Assembly (NCBI GenBank): GCA_963989385.1
Contig: OZ022515.1
Span: 10,448,803-10,512,802, forward strand
DNA length: 64,000 nt
Direction of reading: 5' to 3'
DNA from: Ctena decussata
Taxonomy: Eukaryota; Mollusca; Bivalvia; Lucinida; Lucinidae
A program made the translations under genes and the position numbers. Under the pieces are notes generated by a model. The model did no database searches, was not told where the DNA came from, and worked only from the letters and a program-made list of their open reading frames with translations. Position 1 is the first letter of the stretch. Each line of letters starts with the position of its first letter. Of this stretch, positions 11,334-23,165 are shown in pieces.

Positions 11334-11675
11334 TATACACAGGGTATAATCGATTTCGCCAATTTTCGCTTCCTGCAGAGACTGTCCGTCATATTTGGCT
11401 TCCGCCGAGACTGTCCGCGAACTCTTGTTTCCTGCCGAGACTTCTGTACATGATAAATGGCTTCCTGCAGAGACTGTCCGCGTGATTCTGCTTCCTGCCG
11501 AGCCTCTCGGCAGGAAGCAGAGTCACGCGGACAGTCTCGGCAGGAAGCCATTTTTCGAGGACAGTAGTCTCTGCAGGAAGCAAGAATTCATGGACAGTCT
11601 CAGCGGAAGCCAAATATGGCGGACAGTCTCTGCAGGAAGCGAAAATTGGCGGAATCGATTATACTCTGTGGTATA
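11334..11675. mobile_element. 342-bp fold-back with internal repeats of GACTGTCCG
   Basis: Outer arms TATACACAGGGTATAATCGA and TCGATTATACTCTGTGGTATA-like complement. Each arm holds four to five copies of a CTTCCTGC-x-GAGACTGTCCG module. The centre is CCGAGCCTCTCGG. Structure is like a Foldback-type element (internally repetitive inverted arms). It begins 5 bp after the exon, overlapping the sixth base of the donor GTTAGT. Confidence 0.8.
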
Positions 11676-11899
11676 GTGCACGACAAAACCAACAAAGAGG
11701 CATGTGCACCGGGGGAAGCCTCAGATCAGTCTGGGCATCCGCCCAGTCTGATCAGAGTCTTCACTGTCAACATGGAGGTAGCTTAGACCCTAAGTTTATC
11801 TTTAAGGGCACATGGAAGATAGGCAGATGCCGAGGCTGATCTGAGTCTTTGCATGGTGCACATGCCACTATGTTGGTTTTGATGTGTTTCGGCTCATAT
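11676..11899. repeat. Family A fold-back element, copy abutting the 342-bp fold-back
   Basis: Starts at CACGACAAAACCAACAAAG directly after the previous element and ends GTGTTTCGGCTCAT. The left arm lacks the outer GAGCCG. Confidence 0.7.
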
Positions 11900-12211
11900 A
11901 AGCCAGAGCTTATTTGGTGATTAATTATGGTATTTTGTTATTGTAATTATTCAGTTATATTTACAATCCTTGTGTATTTACTGAAAAGCCCTATAGTCAA
12001 CCATTTGAATGTAATGTAGTTTACATTCCAATAATAACATTGAGACAGCCGACGTCACATGACTTAATTTGACATCAAAATAAACCATGACTCTCAACAA
12101 TCTGATTGGACGTCGGCAACATCATGACATCACTGACGCTGTTGTCCTATTAGTGGAAAAACTGTGTGTAAATGTTTTACTGCTTTTATTTTAGCACTTT
12201 TATCAGATTTT

Positions 12212-13263
12212 TGTCACCCGACGTAGGCGGAGGGGGACTATAGAAATGACCCTCGTCCGTCCGTGTGTGCGTCCGTCCGTCCTTCCTTCCGTCCTTCCGT
12301 CCGTCCGTCCGTCCGAAATCTTGTCCCTGCAACTCCTCCTACGTCTTTCATCGGATTGATTTGAAATTTTACAGATTGTATTCTTATGATATGAAGATGT
12401 GCATGTGGTTTTCGATTTTTGTTTCGGCCATTTTTGATGGAGTTACAGCCCTTGCTGACTCAGACCTTCCGAAATCTTGTCCCCGCAACTCCTCCTACAT
12501 CTTTCATCGGATTGATTTGAAATTTTACAGATTATATTCTTACCATATGAAGATGTGCATGTGGTTTTTTATTTTTGTTTAGGCCATTTTTAATGGAGTT
12601 ACGGCCCTTGCTGACTTAAATCTTGTCCCCGCAACTCCTGCAACATCTTGTATCAGATTGACTTGAAATTGTGCAGAATGTTTCATCATGATCTGAAGAT
12701 GTGCATGTGATTTTGGAATTTCAATTGTCCTATTTTGTACAAAGTTATGGCCCTTTGTCGTTTTTTGGCATTTTCCCAACTTTTGAACCGTTTGACCGAG
12801 AGAGCTGAAATTTGGTATGCTATTAGCATTTGGTTATTTGATTATTCTGATTATTGTTAGGATGTGCTAAATTATAAGTGACAAGAGTTATTCCCCTTTC
12901 ATAGATAATAGACATTCACTTGAAGGTAAAGGGATAACTCCAGAACTATTCATATTAATGGGCTGAATTTTCATAAATGCATTGTTCATTTTTCATCAGA
13001 TTCATATAATCAGGATTATGGCTCTTGTTATTTTGTTACTGGGTATACAGTCTTGATGTTTTGGTCATTTTGTAAGGGCCAATAGTTTCAGTAACCTGAT
13101 TTTACACATATATGCCCCGTTCTTAAGTATTTTACAAAGAGGCCCAGTAATTGGATATATACCTTTGCTTATGTTCAGTTATCATTTTCTGTTTTTGGCC
13201 ATACATTTACTCTGAAACAGAATAGGGCTGAAGTTTGTGACACATTTCAAACGTCGGGTGACA
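12212..13263 (+). mobile_element. Element with TGTCACCCGACGT inverted ends and ~115-bp tandem core
   Basis: Left end TGTCACCCGACG and right end ACGTCGGGTGACA. Inside the left end is a CCGTCCGTCC/CCTT run, then two to three units with CCCCGCAACTCCTCC and ATGAAGATGTGCATGTGG. It shares the head/CCGT/tandem plan of other elements here. Confidence 0.7.
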
Positions 13264-13303
13264 CTTGGCCGATGGCCTTTTATTCATCAAGGATTTGATT
13301 GAA

Positions 13304-14391
13304 ATGAATGTAAATAGCAATGCACTTTATTTTTCTGATGTTTATTGAAGTTTAAACTACACTGGGTCATAGCTGACATGAACCCCAGGAATCATGACAT
13401 GTAAATAGCAATGCACTTTATTTTTCTGATGTTTATTGAAGTGTAAACTACATTGGGTCACCAGTATAGCTGACATGAACCCCAGGGTTCATGACATGTA
13501 AGTAGCGATGCACTTTATTTTCCTGATGTTTATTGAAGTGTAAACTACATTGGGTCACTAGTAAAGCTGACATGAACCCCAGGGTTCATAACATGTAAAT
13601 AGCAATGCACGTTCTTTTCCTGATGTTTATTGAAGTGTAAACTACATTGGGTCACTAGTAAAGCTGACATGAACCCCAGGGTTCATGACATGTAAATAGC
13701 AATGCACTTTATTTTTCTGATGTTTATTGAAGTGTAAACTACATTGGGTCACTAGTAAAGCTGACATGAACCCCAGGGTTCATGACATGTAAATAGCAAT
13801 GCACGTTTTTTTCCTGATGTTTATTGAAGTGTAAACTACATTGGGTCACTAGTAAAGCTGACATGAACCCCAGGGTTCATGACATGTAAATAGCAATGCA
13901 CTTTATTTTTCTGATGTTTATTGAAGTGTAAACTACATTGGGTCACTAGTGAAGCTGACATGAACCCCAGGAATCATGACGTAAATAGCAATGCACTTTA
14001 TTTTTCTGATGTTTATTGAAGTGTAAACTACATTGGGTTACTAGAAAAGCTGACATGAACCCCAGGGTTCATGACATGTAAATAGCAATGCACTTTATTT
14101 TTCTGATGTTTATTGAAGTGTAAACTACATTAGGTCACTAGTAAAGCTGACATGAACCCCAGGAATCATGACATGCAAATAGCAATGCACTTTATTTTTC
14201 TGATGTTTATTGAAATGTACACTACATTGGGTCACTAGTAAAGCTGACATGAACCCCAGGGTTCATGACATGTAAATAGCAATGCGCTTTATTTTTCTGA
14301 TGTTTATTGAAGTGTAAACTACATTGAGTCACTAGTAAAGCTGACATGAACCCCAGGGTTCATGACATGTAAATAGCAATGCACTTTATGC
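13304..14391. repeat. 97-bp satellite, about 11 units
   Basis: GTAAATAGCAATGCAC recurs at 13401, 13498, 13595 and onward every 97 bp. Each unit carries a dyad ATGAACCCCAGGGTTCAT. Units are over 95 percent alike by eye, with two short variants. The array is directly followed by a region with AAGGTCAAGGTCACA repeats (14400-14600). Confidence 0.9.
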
Positions 14392-15015
14392 AAGAACCAT
14401 GTCGTGAGCTCAAAGGTCAAGGTCACAGTCTGTATTTGAAGTTTGTGCGTAGGTTACAGTGGAACATATTTGTGTCTAGCCAATAACTTTGTCCTGCATG
14501 GGGGGATATCAAAACTATTTGGCAAGATGATTTATTGCATGCAAGGAACAAGTCACTAGCTTTAAGGTCAAGGTCACAATGCACACTTTAAGCTATGTGA
14601 ATAGGCTACAATTTATGACATGTTTGTGTTTGACTGCACAATAAATGTAAGTCACATTGACCTACATTTTGTGGTCCCTTGATTTTCCATTTTATATTTT
14701 ACAAGTCTGCTACTATGAACCTAGTTATTCTACAAACGCCATCTTACTTAAGGCACTTGGCAGGGGCTTCCGTCCCCCATGGACACATTGCTAGGTCTAT
14801 CTCTGTAATGACCTCAAATATCTACAGGTCATACGAAATTCAGCAAAGAGAATGGGAGTTTTTCCTTTGAAAACAGTCCCAAAAATGTAGATCCATCTTA
14901 TAAGATGGATCTAGATTTTGGAGACTGTTTTTGAAGGGAAAAACCCTGTCTTATAACAAATCACAGGTGTCTAACACTGGAGGATTTTATCGTAAAAACT
15001 TTCTTAAAAGCTAAC
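14392..15015. repeat. Intron with GGTCAAGGTCA-bearing repeats and a hairpin
   Basis: Two degenerate units with CAAAGGTCAAGGTCACAGTC-like phrases (14410-14600), then a hairpin near 14880-14935 with arms GTAGATCCATCTTA / TAAGATGGATCTA. No gene seen. Confidence 0.5.
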
Positions 15016-15183
15016 AGGAATTCATACTGGCGAAAGTATGTGCACTTAGTACTGGTTAACCGCTTAGGAGGTCTAAGCCTGCCCAGGAATAGTGTGGTTA
15101 GGTTAACTGACCGTCCCGACATGACCATAGCTGTTTACCGTGGACGTTAAGCATCAAATCAATCAATCAATCAATAGGAATTC
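15016..15183 (+). mobile_element. 5'-truncated SINE copy flanked by 8-bp target duplication
   Basis: The body and (AATC)n tail (15024-15175) match 10630-10788 but the tRNA head is absent. AGGAATTC stands immediately on each side (15016-15023 and 15176-15183), the mark of a retrotransposed, 5'-truncated insertion. Confidence 0.85.
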
Positions 15184-15248
15184 TAATGTGACTTCAACAT
15201 TTTCCCTATTGAGCATATAGGAAGCGGTGTCATGTGAAAATTTGTAAT

Positions 15249-15431
15249 AAAGAAACAGAAAATTTGACTATTTCAGTGTAAGATCGATTTTTATTTCATC
15301 GAATGAACACCAAAAGCAGTATTTTCAAGAGTGGCGAAGTCATGACTGAAAATACCGGTACCACTTTTGGAGTTTGTGAGTGAAATAAAAATCGATCTTA
15401 CACTGAAATAGTCAAATTTTCTGTTTCTTTT
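15249..15431. repeat. 183-bp fold-back element
   Basis: Arms start AAAGAAACAGAAAATTTGAC and continue through TTCAGTGTAAGATCGATTTT; the right arm is the complement. The centre contains AAAATACCGGTA. Confidence 0.8.
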
Positions 15432-16456
15432 ATGCTTTAGAATTGCAATAATTCAGTTTATTCCAATGTGTCAGCCATCAGGACAGAGACACAACTTTTT
15501 TTGTAGGCGTTTTGTGTCAAATTTGATGGTTTCAGCATGTTTATTGGGTATGATATTTTTTGGTTGTAAACAAAGTTTGCAACTTGAAAATATAGCTTAA
15601 AATCTTATTTTGATAATCAGATCTCAAGAAATTTGCAATACAAGAGACTAAGGCACCCTGACGTCGCGTGCACTAACAATGTTACTTTGGCGCTTTAAGT
15701 GACGTCATTAACATTGTAATGACATGCAAATGATGTAATTTATGTCAAGCTGGATATGGTTTAATCAATTAATCAACAAATAAATGAGACTATTTAAAAA
15801 AAATCCTATTTTTGAAACAGTAAAATTGAAAGTGATAATTTCACAAGTGAGATTATCAGTTTCGATTTCACTGAGAAAACTAATTCATTGAAAAGTATAA
15901 AAGAAATCACTTTGCTGACATTGCAGAGTGCAAATTTCGTACCTTCATGACATCGGATGTAAATGTGCTTCTGTTGACGTTTGCCTCAAAATAGTCTTTA
16001 GCAAAACGTCGCAATATTCTTGCATTTTCATTCGATACAATGTTATAATAGAAACAATTTTTTCTTACTGGTGAATTATTGCTGATTAACATGTGTTCTG
16101 GCTGATACAAATATTAATTCACTTCGGCTTAGCCATTGTCCATTAATATTTTGTGACCTGCCCTCCAAGAACATGTGTTAGACAGCAATAATTCTATCAA
16201 ATCTCTGGTTTCTTCATAGGAAGAATCAATAATTGCTTGTTAGTCGTTTACACTCTTTATTTCCTGACGTTTCGGCCTGTACCGGCCTTCTTCAAAGGAA
16301 AATGCAAGAAGAAATTTACTCTACATTCCTTGTGATGCTTTTCAGTCCACTATCTTGGTTATGACATTGTTGATTATGGCGTCACCTTAGGCGACGTCGC
16401 AATCAATGTAACGTCATTTTGGCGCACTCTACTTTAGTTTGGCGTAAAAATTGGAT

Positions 16457-16690
16457 GGTTTGACCTGCTACCCACACAGGTATTCTTGTGTTTCCTCTTT
16501 GTAAAGCTTGTGTTTTTTTTTTTTTTTTTAAATCTTTGATTATGCATACATGTGTGGGTAGCAGGTCAAACCATACTGTCTCCACATGACCATAGCTGTT
16601 CACTGTAGACTTTAACCCCTTGAGTGCCAGCGGGCCACTTTTGGGCCACTACATGGTATCCTTTGAGTGCCAACGGGCCACTTTTGGGCC
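16457..16690. repeat. Hairpin element, SINE fragment and a 50-bp direct repeat
   Basis: Arms GGTTTGACCTGCTACCCACA and its complement (16457-16578) surround a poly-T. Directly after is a SINE fragment GACCATAGCTGTTCACTGTA. At 16619-16690 a module TTGAGTGCCA(G/A)CGGGCCAC occurs twice. Confidence 0.6.
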
Positions 16691-17144
16691 ACTGTATACA
16701 GGCAATAAAGAAAATGCGTTTTTGGCAAATTTATGCTCTTAGAAATATACATGTTGTAAAATAAGAATAATGCTAGCAATAAAAGGCAAGAAAAAAGGGA
16801 AAAGATGGTCTGGTTATGACGTAATTTGTCTACATACACGACGTCATTTATGCACGTACAATAACGTCATAAGGTAGGGAGACATCATTACGTAGGAGAG
16901 ATCATGGCAGGCATCTGGTTCAGGGTTTTACCACCTGAACCAGAGATTGCGGTTAATTTTCTTTAACAAACAGGGCCCATAGACATGCCTGCAAGAAATT
17001 CCCGACCGATTCACTACTTTAATCTTTATATGACAATGACCCTCATACGGGAGATGTGCCGCTAACGTCTCAGTAGGCTTACAGTTTACAGAGCCTGGTG
17101 GATAGATGGCATGCGATTACATGTAATTACGTCCTCTACAATGG

Positions 17145-17310
17145 TATTCCTGTCACATCAGGACAATGGGAGGGTGAGAATAAAAAGCTGTATGCAGTGA
17201 AACCCTGTTGATGGTTGAAAAGATTTCCGCCTCCAGCAGGAACCCAACCCAGGACCATTAGATGACCAGGTCAGCGCTTATTCCATTGAGCTACCGAGGC
17301 GCATGCCTCC
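17145..17310 (-). mobile_element. Second tRNA-derived SINE family, minus-strand copy
   Basis: On the minus strand: CCTCGGTAGCTCAATGG (A-box-like), TAAGCGCTG, CCTGGGTTGGGTTCC (B-box-like, decayed) and then CAGCTTTTTATTCTCACC and CCCATTGTCCTGATG. The same order of blocks is at 20818 on the plus strand. Confidence 0.65.
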
Positions 17311-17430
17311 TGAATTCACTGAGTTTCAATTCGTAATACACTTAATGTTAACAGCATATAATATGGTTGAAAAAAAATTGTTTGAATAATTTCTTTTCTT
17401 TTAGCGCTTGCTTTTGGAAATTACCCTGGT

Positions 17431-17651
17431 TGCACACGGAAAAAATATCCGTAGATTTTACGGTAAAATAACTGACATTTGGCTGGCATTTGCCATATTT
17501 TTTACAGCAGTCTGCCAGTAGATCATTTGCAGAAATCATGGTAGGGCTATGTGATCCAAACAAAACTGGTCCGATTCTGTCCTACGCTGCAAGATGATTC
17601 CTGCAAATATTTACGGACGGCCGTAAAAGCTACGTTTTTTTTCACCGTGCA
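17431..17651. mobile_element. MITE of the ATCCGTAGATTTTACGG family, copy 1
   Basis: Inverted ends TGCACACGGAAAAAAT and TTTTTTCACCGTGCA with inner CCGTAGATTTTACGGTAAAA. One of three related copies within 1.9 kb. Confidence 0.7.
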
Positions 17652-18076
17652 AAAACATATAAAGGGAAGAGCTGTCAGAGAGTAGTTTACCCCTCTACCC
17701 TCCTGAAAAATGACTATAAAAAGCCGAATATATATTATGGATCACCCGCACCTCAAACAGCCACTTTTCCCTCACAGGGGTTGAGAAAATTCGACCATGT
17801 TGTATCCATTCCCGCAACCGTATTACCAGGGGAAACTCCACTATAGAGGATAAAACGGGTTTGCAAAAACAAGTGTCCGGGGAGAAATGTACAATAAAGC
17901 CATTTTTTCAGGTGGGAAATTCTACTATTAAAAAGAATCATAACCAGTTTTCCGGGAGTGTGTGTGTGTTTCGTGAGTGGGGCGGGGGGGTGGGGGTCGG
18001 GGCTACCAGGAGGAAAAGCCTGATCAAGATTATGCAAAGCATATCCATTCTGGTACGCTCATGGCTTCATGTCCCA

Positions 18077-18382
18077 CACTATAAAAAATCCGTAGATTTT
18101 ATGGTAGAATAACAGGCACCCAGCTGCCAGTCGATTTCCCGTTGTTTTTACGGGCGTTTGCCCGTAAGACATTTTCGGAAATCACGATATGGTAGTGATA
18201 TGATCACTGGCTGCACTCGAAAATAACTTTATAGTGTTGAAGGGCTGCATGACTAAAACAACACCTGCTGTAATCTATCTTAATGTGCGTGATGGTTCCT
18301 GCAATTTTTTCGGGCGCCCATAAAAATAACGGCAGCAGGTTTCCAGTTATTCTACCGCAAAATCTACGGATTTTTTACAGTG
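18077..18382. mobile_element. MITE of the ATCCGTAGATTTTACGG family, copy 2
   Basis: Ends CACTATAAAAAATCCGTAG and CTACGGATTTTTTACAGTG are inverted. Both arms carry the GTAGAATAAC / GTTATTCTAC segment. No ORF. Confidence 0.75.
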
Positions 18383-18938
18383 GCAGGAGCAAAGCAAGAT
18401 TTAAAACTTTGCTGAAGCAAACATTGTCCATTTTGGATTTATACCTGAATGCATCCACCTCCGTGAAAAATCACCACAATATGCAAACAGCTGACTCCTT
18501 CTCGTATACAGGACATGGGAGCCAATGGAACGAATTTTCTTAGTTGAAAAATAGGCTTTTTTCTTTTTTTTTCTCCCCGCCCCTCCCACGCCCAATGAAT
18601 GAATTTACCTTCAAGGGACGAGGGATGGAGGCGCAAATGGCATTCTGCTAAAGTTGTCTTCCTTTTAAGATAGCCGACAAAGCATGGTATATAGCCAGTC
18701 ACGTTAAGGTGTGAAGGTACAGCTCCATGTTCACCGGCTATTTTTTACAAAGGGGAAAAAACTTTTGTTACTTCTTCTTTGCTTCCCTGGCTGGATAAAA
18801 AAAAGCTTTTCTTAAATAGAATCTATTATGAAAAAAAAATTTGTTTCCTATAATAGCTGATCCTTAGTGAGAAGGTGTGTGTGGGGGGGGGGGGGGGGGG
18901 GGGGGGGGGTACAGAGTCCTTCTGGCTACGCCCCTATA

Positions 18939-19270
18939 CAGTGTAAAATTTCCGTTACGGTAGGGTTTACGGTGGAATAGCTGGCAACCAGCTGCCAGTC
19001 CTTTTCCCGTTATTTTTACGCGCGCCCGTAAGACTTTTAAAACTCATCAGGAAGAGTAGGATAGAATAGGACAGTTATTGTTTCAGTCATACATGTATAG
19101 TCCATCAGCACTTTTAGGGTATTTCTAAGTGCGGCCGGTTAACATAGTTCCATATCATATTGTAATTACCATAATGATCTACAGGCAGACGCCCGTAAAA
19201 ATAACGGTGAATTAACTAGCAGCCATATTCCAGGTATATTACCGTAAAATCTACGGATTTTTTTTACAGT
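18939..19270. mobile_element. MITE of the ATCCGTAGATTTTACGG family, copy 3
   Basis: Ends CAGTGTAAAATTTCCGT and ACGGATTTTTTTTACAGTG with inner TAGCTGGCAACCAGCTGCC. A (G)26 tract lies just upstream at 18884-18909. Confidence 0.7.
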
Positions 19271-20413
19271 GTACATTTTATGCTATTGACGGCGCTTATG
19301 AATGTTGAAATGACGGAACTCAAGCCCTTGACCTCAGTATGACAGCATGACACAATGGTAAAATCATGAAAAAACAAAAAAGAATAAGAAGAAAACACTA
19401 AGCCCTTGTTTAAAATCATTCCTTTTTGCGGAATATCAATTCGTTTTCTGAAACATAACAGGACCATATCATGTTGTATCCGCCATTAGGCATGTTTTCT
19501 CAAATGGTATTCAGTCATATTGGTATTTATTGCAACAGAAACATATGTGGCAACATGCATTAGTTTCGTCCTATTACTATGTCATGTATCAAGAGAGAGA
19601 GAGAGAGAGAGAGGATTTAAATTTATAATATAAAATTATAATACTTCAATTTCTTAAATATTCAGGTAATACATGACTACATGATTACAGAGTTAGTTCA
19701 CGGTTCGCAGTCCATGGCATGGTTCGCACTTCACCAGTTCACGGCTTACAATTCATGAATCGCGGTTCACTATTTGCAGTTCGCATCAGAGTTCTCAGTG
19801 GAAGACTTTCGTGACTTCATGTTAATAGAGAGAGTTTGTTTCTTTAATAAGTTGACCCATATGGGGTGGGTGGGGGCGGGGTGTGTGCAAAACTAAATTG
19901 ACACAATTTCCTCCTTCGGGTGTGCCCATTTACCGTAAATTTGTGACCTTGTATTTGAAATTTATATTTTGAATTTCAAGTTAACATGCTACCGCAAATT
20001 ACTGATATCTCAAAGTAAATTTTCTGGGACCAGAAAATTTACGTTGAGATATCAGTAGTTTGAAATGAACTTCGACTTTGAGATATCCAGAGTTGAATGT
20101 AATTCGAAGTTTTCTTCACGAAAAAAGAAATATGGAAGTTCTGAAGTATCTAAGTTTCAGTCCAAATTTGGGATATGAGCTTTGGATGAAAATTATATTG
20201 CAAGATATTCCATGGTTTGCATATGCGGATGTTTACTGTGAAGATTTACTGTTGCTTCTCATTGAAGTACATATACTCTGATAGGGTGATTTAAAGGCAG
20301 GAGTGGACTATAAAAGGCAAAATTAGCTACCTATTCTCGGTTATTCTATACTGTTCGCTATTTTTATTATACATGTTGTATCCTCAAAGTCCAGTTGGGC
20401 TATAAGAACTGAA

Positions 20414-20456
<43 letters not shown>

Positions 20457-20817
20457 TGTTGTTGTCATATTGATCGACCGTTGTGTTTACTCTCCTATTA
20501 AAAGTCTGAAAATTATGTTAAAAGTAATATTTTATTATCATTATTACTTATGTTTTTGTTTCTCCTGTTAACAGTCCCACTTGTAGGTACGTTTAACGAG
20601 ATCTTTTTTTCTATTTCCTAGTTTTCAAGTATGGCACTCTCGCTCATATAATTCTTGGTATAACAAAACAATGGCAATAATAATATTTCTTTCAAACGGC
20701 AAAATTGCGATATAGATGAAACATTTTTCTCTCTTTATTTTCATTTATTTTTTTTTTCATTTATTTATTTATTTATTTATTCATTTATCTATTTATTTAT
20801 TTTTCATTTCGGAGCCC
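19271..20817. repeat. Intron: simple repeats, small hairpins, no gene
   Basis: Contains (GA)n at 19592-19613, a degenerate GGTTCGCAGTTCAC tract at 19697-19790, a hairpin CTGATATCTCAA...TTGAGATATCAG near 20000-20060, (CTAT)n at 20418-20455 and (ATTT)n at 20757-20800. GACTATAAAAGGCAAAATTA at 20307 resembles one unit of the 42-bp array at 44.9 kb. Confidence 0.5.
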
Positions 20818-20965
20818 CGGTAGCTCAGTGGGTTAAGCGCTGGCTTACTAATTTTGAGGCGAGAATCTTTACTACCGTAAACGGGGTTCCATTGCACGCA
20901 GCTTTTCATTATCACCGTCCCATCGTCCTGATATAACTGAAATACTGTTGAAAAAGACGTAAGAT
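20818..20965 (+). mobile_element. Second tRNA-derived SINE family, plus-strand copy
   Basis: CCCCGGTAGCTCAGTGGGTT (A-box-like), TAAGCGCTGGCTTACTAA, then GCAGCTTTTCATTATCACC, GTCCCATCGTCCTGAT and CTGAAATACTGTTGAAAA. Shares blocks with 17145-17310 in opposite orientation; the B box is largely lost. Confidence 0.65.
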
Positions 20966-21577
20966 CGCAAGTTTATTAGTTTTTTCATTTCGCTTACCTC
21001 GCAATTTTGACGTTATCTTTTTGTCTACTTTGCATTTCATTTAATCTCGCCATTTCGCCATGTGGAAGAAATAGCAAGGTATGCGTGAGGTTGTAAGATG
21101 TTTTCTTTCCTATTCTTTCTTCTTTTTTTCGGCCAAATAGTATGTGCAACAAATAGTTTAGTTGCATAAGCGAGGAATCGTCAAGGTTTGCGGAGGGAAA
21201 GTCTTATAGCGACATAGGAAAGGCTTGAATAGGATACGCAGACTGACCAGTCAGAAAAAAGGTTGACGATCACACTTTGAACATAACGCTAGACGGACAT
21301 AAAAGATCACATAAAATAAGATCTAGACGACTAAGGATTCGAATGGTGGAGCCTTTACAGTCAACCGATCGACTCAAAAGCGTACGCCAAGACATCAAGT
21401 GCGCCAATTTTATTAGCGCGTTAACGCCAAGACATAACGCTGAAAAGTTGTTTTGCCGTTAACGTCATGACGTTGCAAATTTGGCACTGTACAGTTTTTG
21501 CTTGGCACACAAAAGGTTAAACAATAACACAACACACTCACATCTCCTTTCACTTTCGGTGCTTTCAGGGTTAGTAA

Positions 21578-21814
21578 GAGCCTCGACACGAGAAAACCAA
21601 CAAAGTGATTGTGCGCCCAGCGCAGACTCAGATCAGCCTGTGCATCTGTCCAGTCTGATCAGTCTTCCCTGTCTGCATGGAGGTAGCTTAGACCCTTAGC
21701 TACCCTTTAAGCACTTAGCGAAGAGTCAGATCAGACTGGGTGAATTCCCAGGCTGATCTGAGTCTTTGCTGGGTGCACATGCCACTTTGTTGGTTTTGTC
21801 ATGTTGCGGCTCAT
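21578..21814. repeat. Family A fold-back element
   Basis: Ends GAGCCTCGACACGAGAAAAC and TGTCATGTTGCGGCTCAT. It stops 22 bp before the acceptor of exon 21837-21909. Confidence 0.8.
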
Positions 21815-21836
21815 ATGGTAAATTTTGTTTTTACAG

Positions 21837-21909
21837 TGGTACAGAATGCGTACGGCCCGAGATGTGTGGTTGTAAGGTTGGGACAGGAAGACGCGCTAAG
21901 TACTACAGA
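21837..21909 (+). CDS. Exon: end of TIL domain and start of VWC-like segment
   Basis: A short 73-base exon with acceptor TTTTTACAG and donor GTAAGT. The first base joins the preceding AG to make a serine codon. It encodes GTECVRPEMCGCKVGTGRRA and then KYYR. The segment C-V-x-P-x-M-C-G-C is the standard close of a TIL domain, and KYYR leads into the VWC-like strand that follows. It is phase 0 at its end. The upstream intron is 10.5 kb. A family A fold-back element ends 22 bp before the exon, leaving only the polypyrimidine tract as native intron. Confidence 0.88.
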
Positions 21910-22133
21910 GTAAGTACGGTAGAACTTTATTGGCTCGAACAGGCTTGGGACTAGAAACGACGTCATTACATAAATAAAAATGGCCATTTTACATAACGAA
22001 GGGATCCATTCAACACCATTATAGCAAAATTTTTCTTATGGTTTATGAAATGTAACTAGGGTCTGCTTAAGTCCTTACTATTTGCTGATGAGAATTTCAA
22101 CAAGTTATCCAAAGAAGCAACAAAGCTTCACAG

Positions 22134-22700
22134 GTTTTTATATGCCTGTTTTGAAAAAACGGACATATTATGTCATGGTGCTGTCCATCTGTCTGTCCGC
22201 CCATCCATAAACATTCTTGTGCGTGCCATAACTCAGTAACTGTTTGGGATATCTTCATGAAACTTTATGGGAATATGTATTAGGTTGAGGAAATGTGTAG
22301 CATCAAAAATGGTTGCTTCCCTTTCCTTAGTTTCCAAGTTATGCCCCTTTGATTATTTTTTTCCTTGCAAGTCTTCTGCGTGCTATAACTAGATAACCAT
22401 ATGGGATATCCTGATGAAACTTCATAGCAGTGTGTATGAAGTCCCAAAGATATGTCACATACATCAATGGTTGCTCGCCCTTACTATGTTTAGAGTTACA
22501 TCTCTTTGATTAGTTTTTTAGGCTATTTTTGTGTATACTTATCTTGTGCATACCATTACTTGGTAATATCATGATGAAATTTTATAGCAATGTGCATGAT
22601 CACAAGATGATATGTCACATACAAGAATGGTTGCTCCCTCTTACTTAATTTTGGAGTAACTTCCCTTTAATTAGTATTTTGAGGCTATTCATGTGCAGAA
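22134..22700 (+). repeat. Hairpin-headed tandem-core repeat, second copy
   Basis: Head CCTGTTTTGAAAAAACGG, TCCGCCCATCC run, then three units with AACTTCATAGCAGTGTGTAT and AATGGTTGCTC. Homologous to 2466-3010. Confidence 0.65.
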
Positions 22701-22712
22701 GGTAAAATTTCT

Positions 22713-22828
22713 TCTTTTCACTTGAGCCAATTCTTTCATTAACCTGCGGCGGCCCTGCTGCAGGTTAATGAAAGAACCTGCAGCAGGGCCGCCGCAGGTT
22801 AATGAAAGAACTGTTTCAAGTGAAAAGT
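22713..22828. repeat. Fold-back with CTGCGGCGGCCCTGCTGCAGG centre arms
   Basis: Outer arms CTTTTCACTTGA / TCAAGTGAAAAG; inner arms TTCTTTCATTAACCTGC and complement. The GC-rich inner segment CAGCAGGGCCGCCG makes a very stable stem. Confidence 0.75.
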
Positions 22829-23165
22829 ACGGGCAATTATCGAAGCAAATAGAAAAAAAAAATATATGGACACTGTGTCTACAGAGGTTACTCTGTAAGA
22901 AACAGGAAATTATTTCGTGATTATTTTAATATTCGCGGTTTCTAAGTGACTGCAAAATACCGTGAATAATGGAACATTATGAAAAATTATCTTGTATACA
23001 GTATTCATTCAAATATTGCACACATTCAGGGAGCATCTATCAGTTCCCCCAATATTCTTGTTTTGTGAATGATTTTGATATGACGCCATTCTGAAAAATC
23101 TAAAAACTGTCACAAAATAAAATCCAGTGGTAAGTAATTGTTGGAAATCAAATATTTTTATCTAG

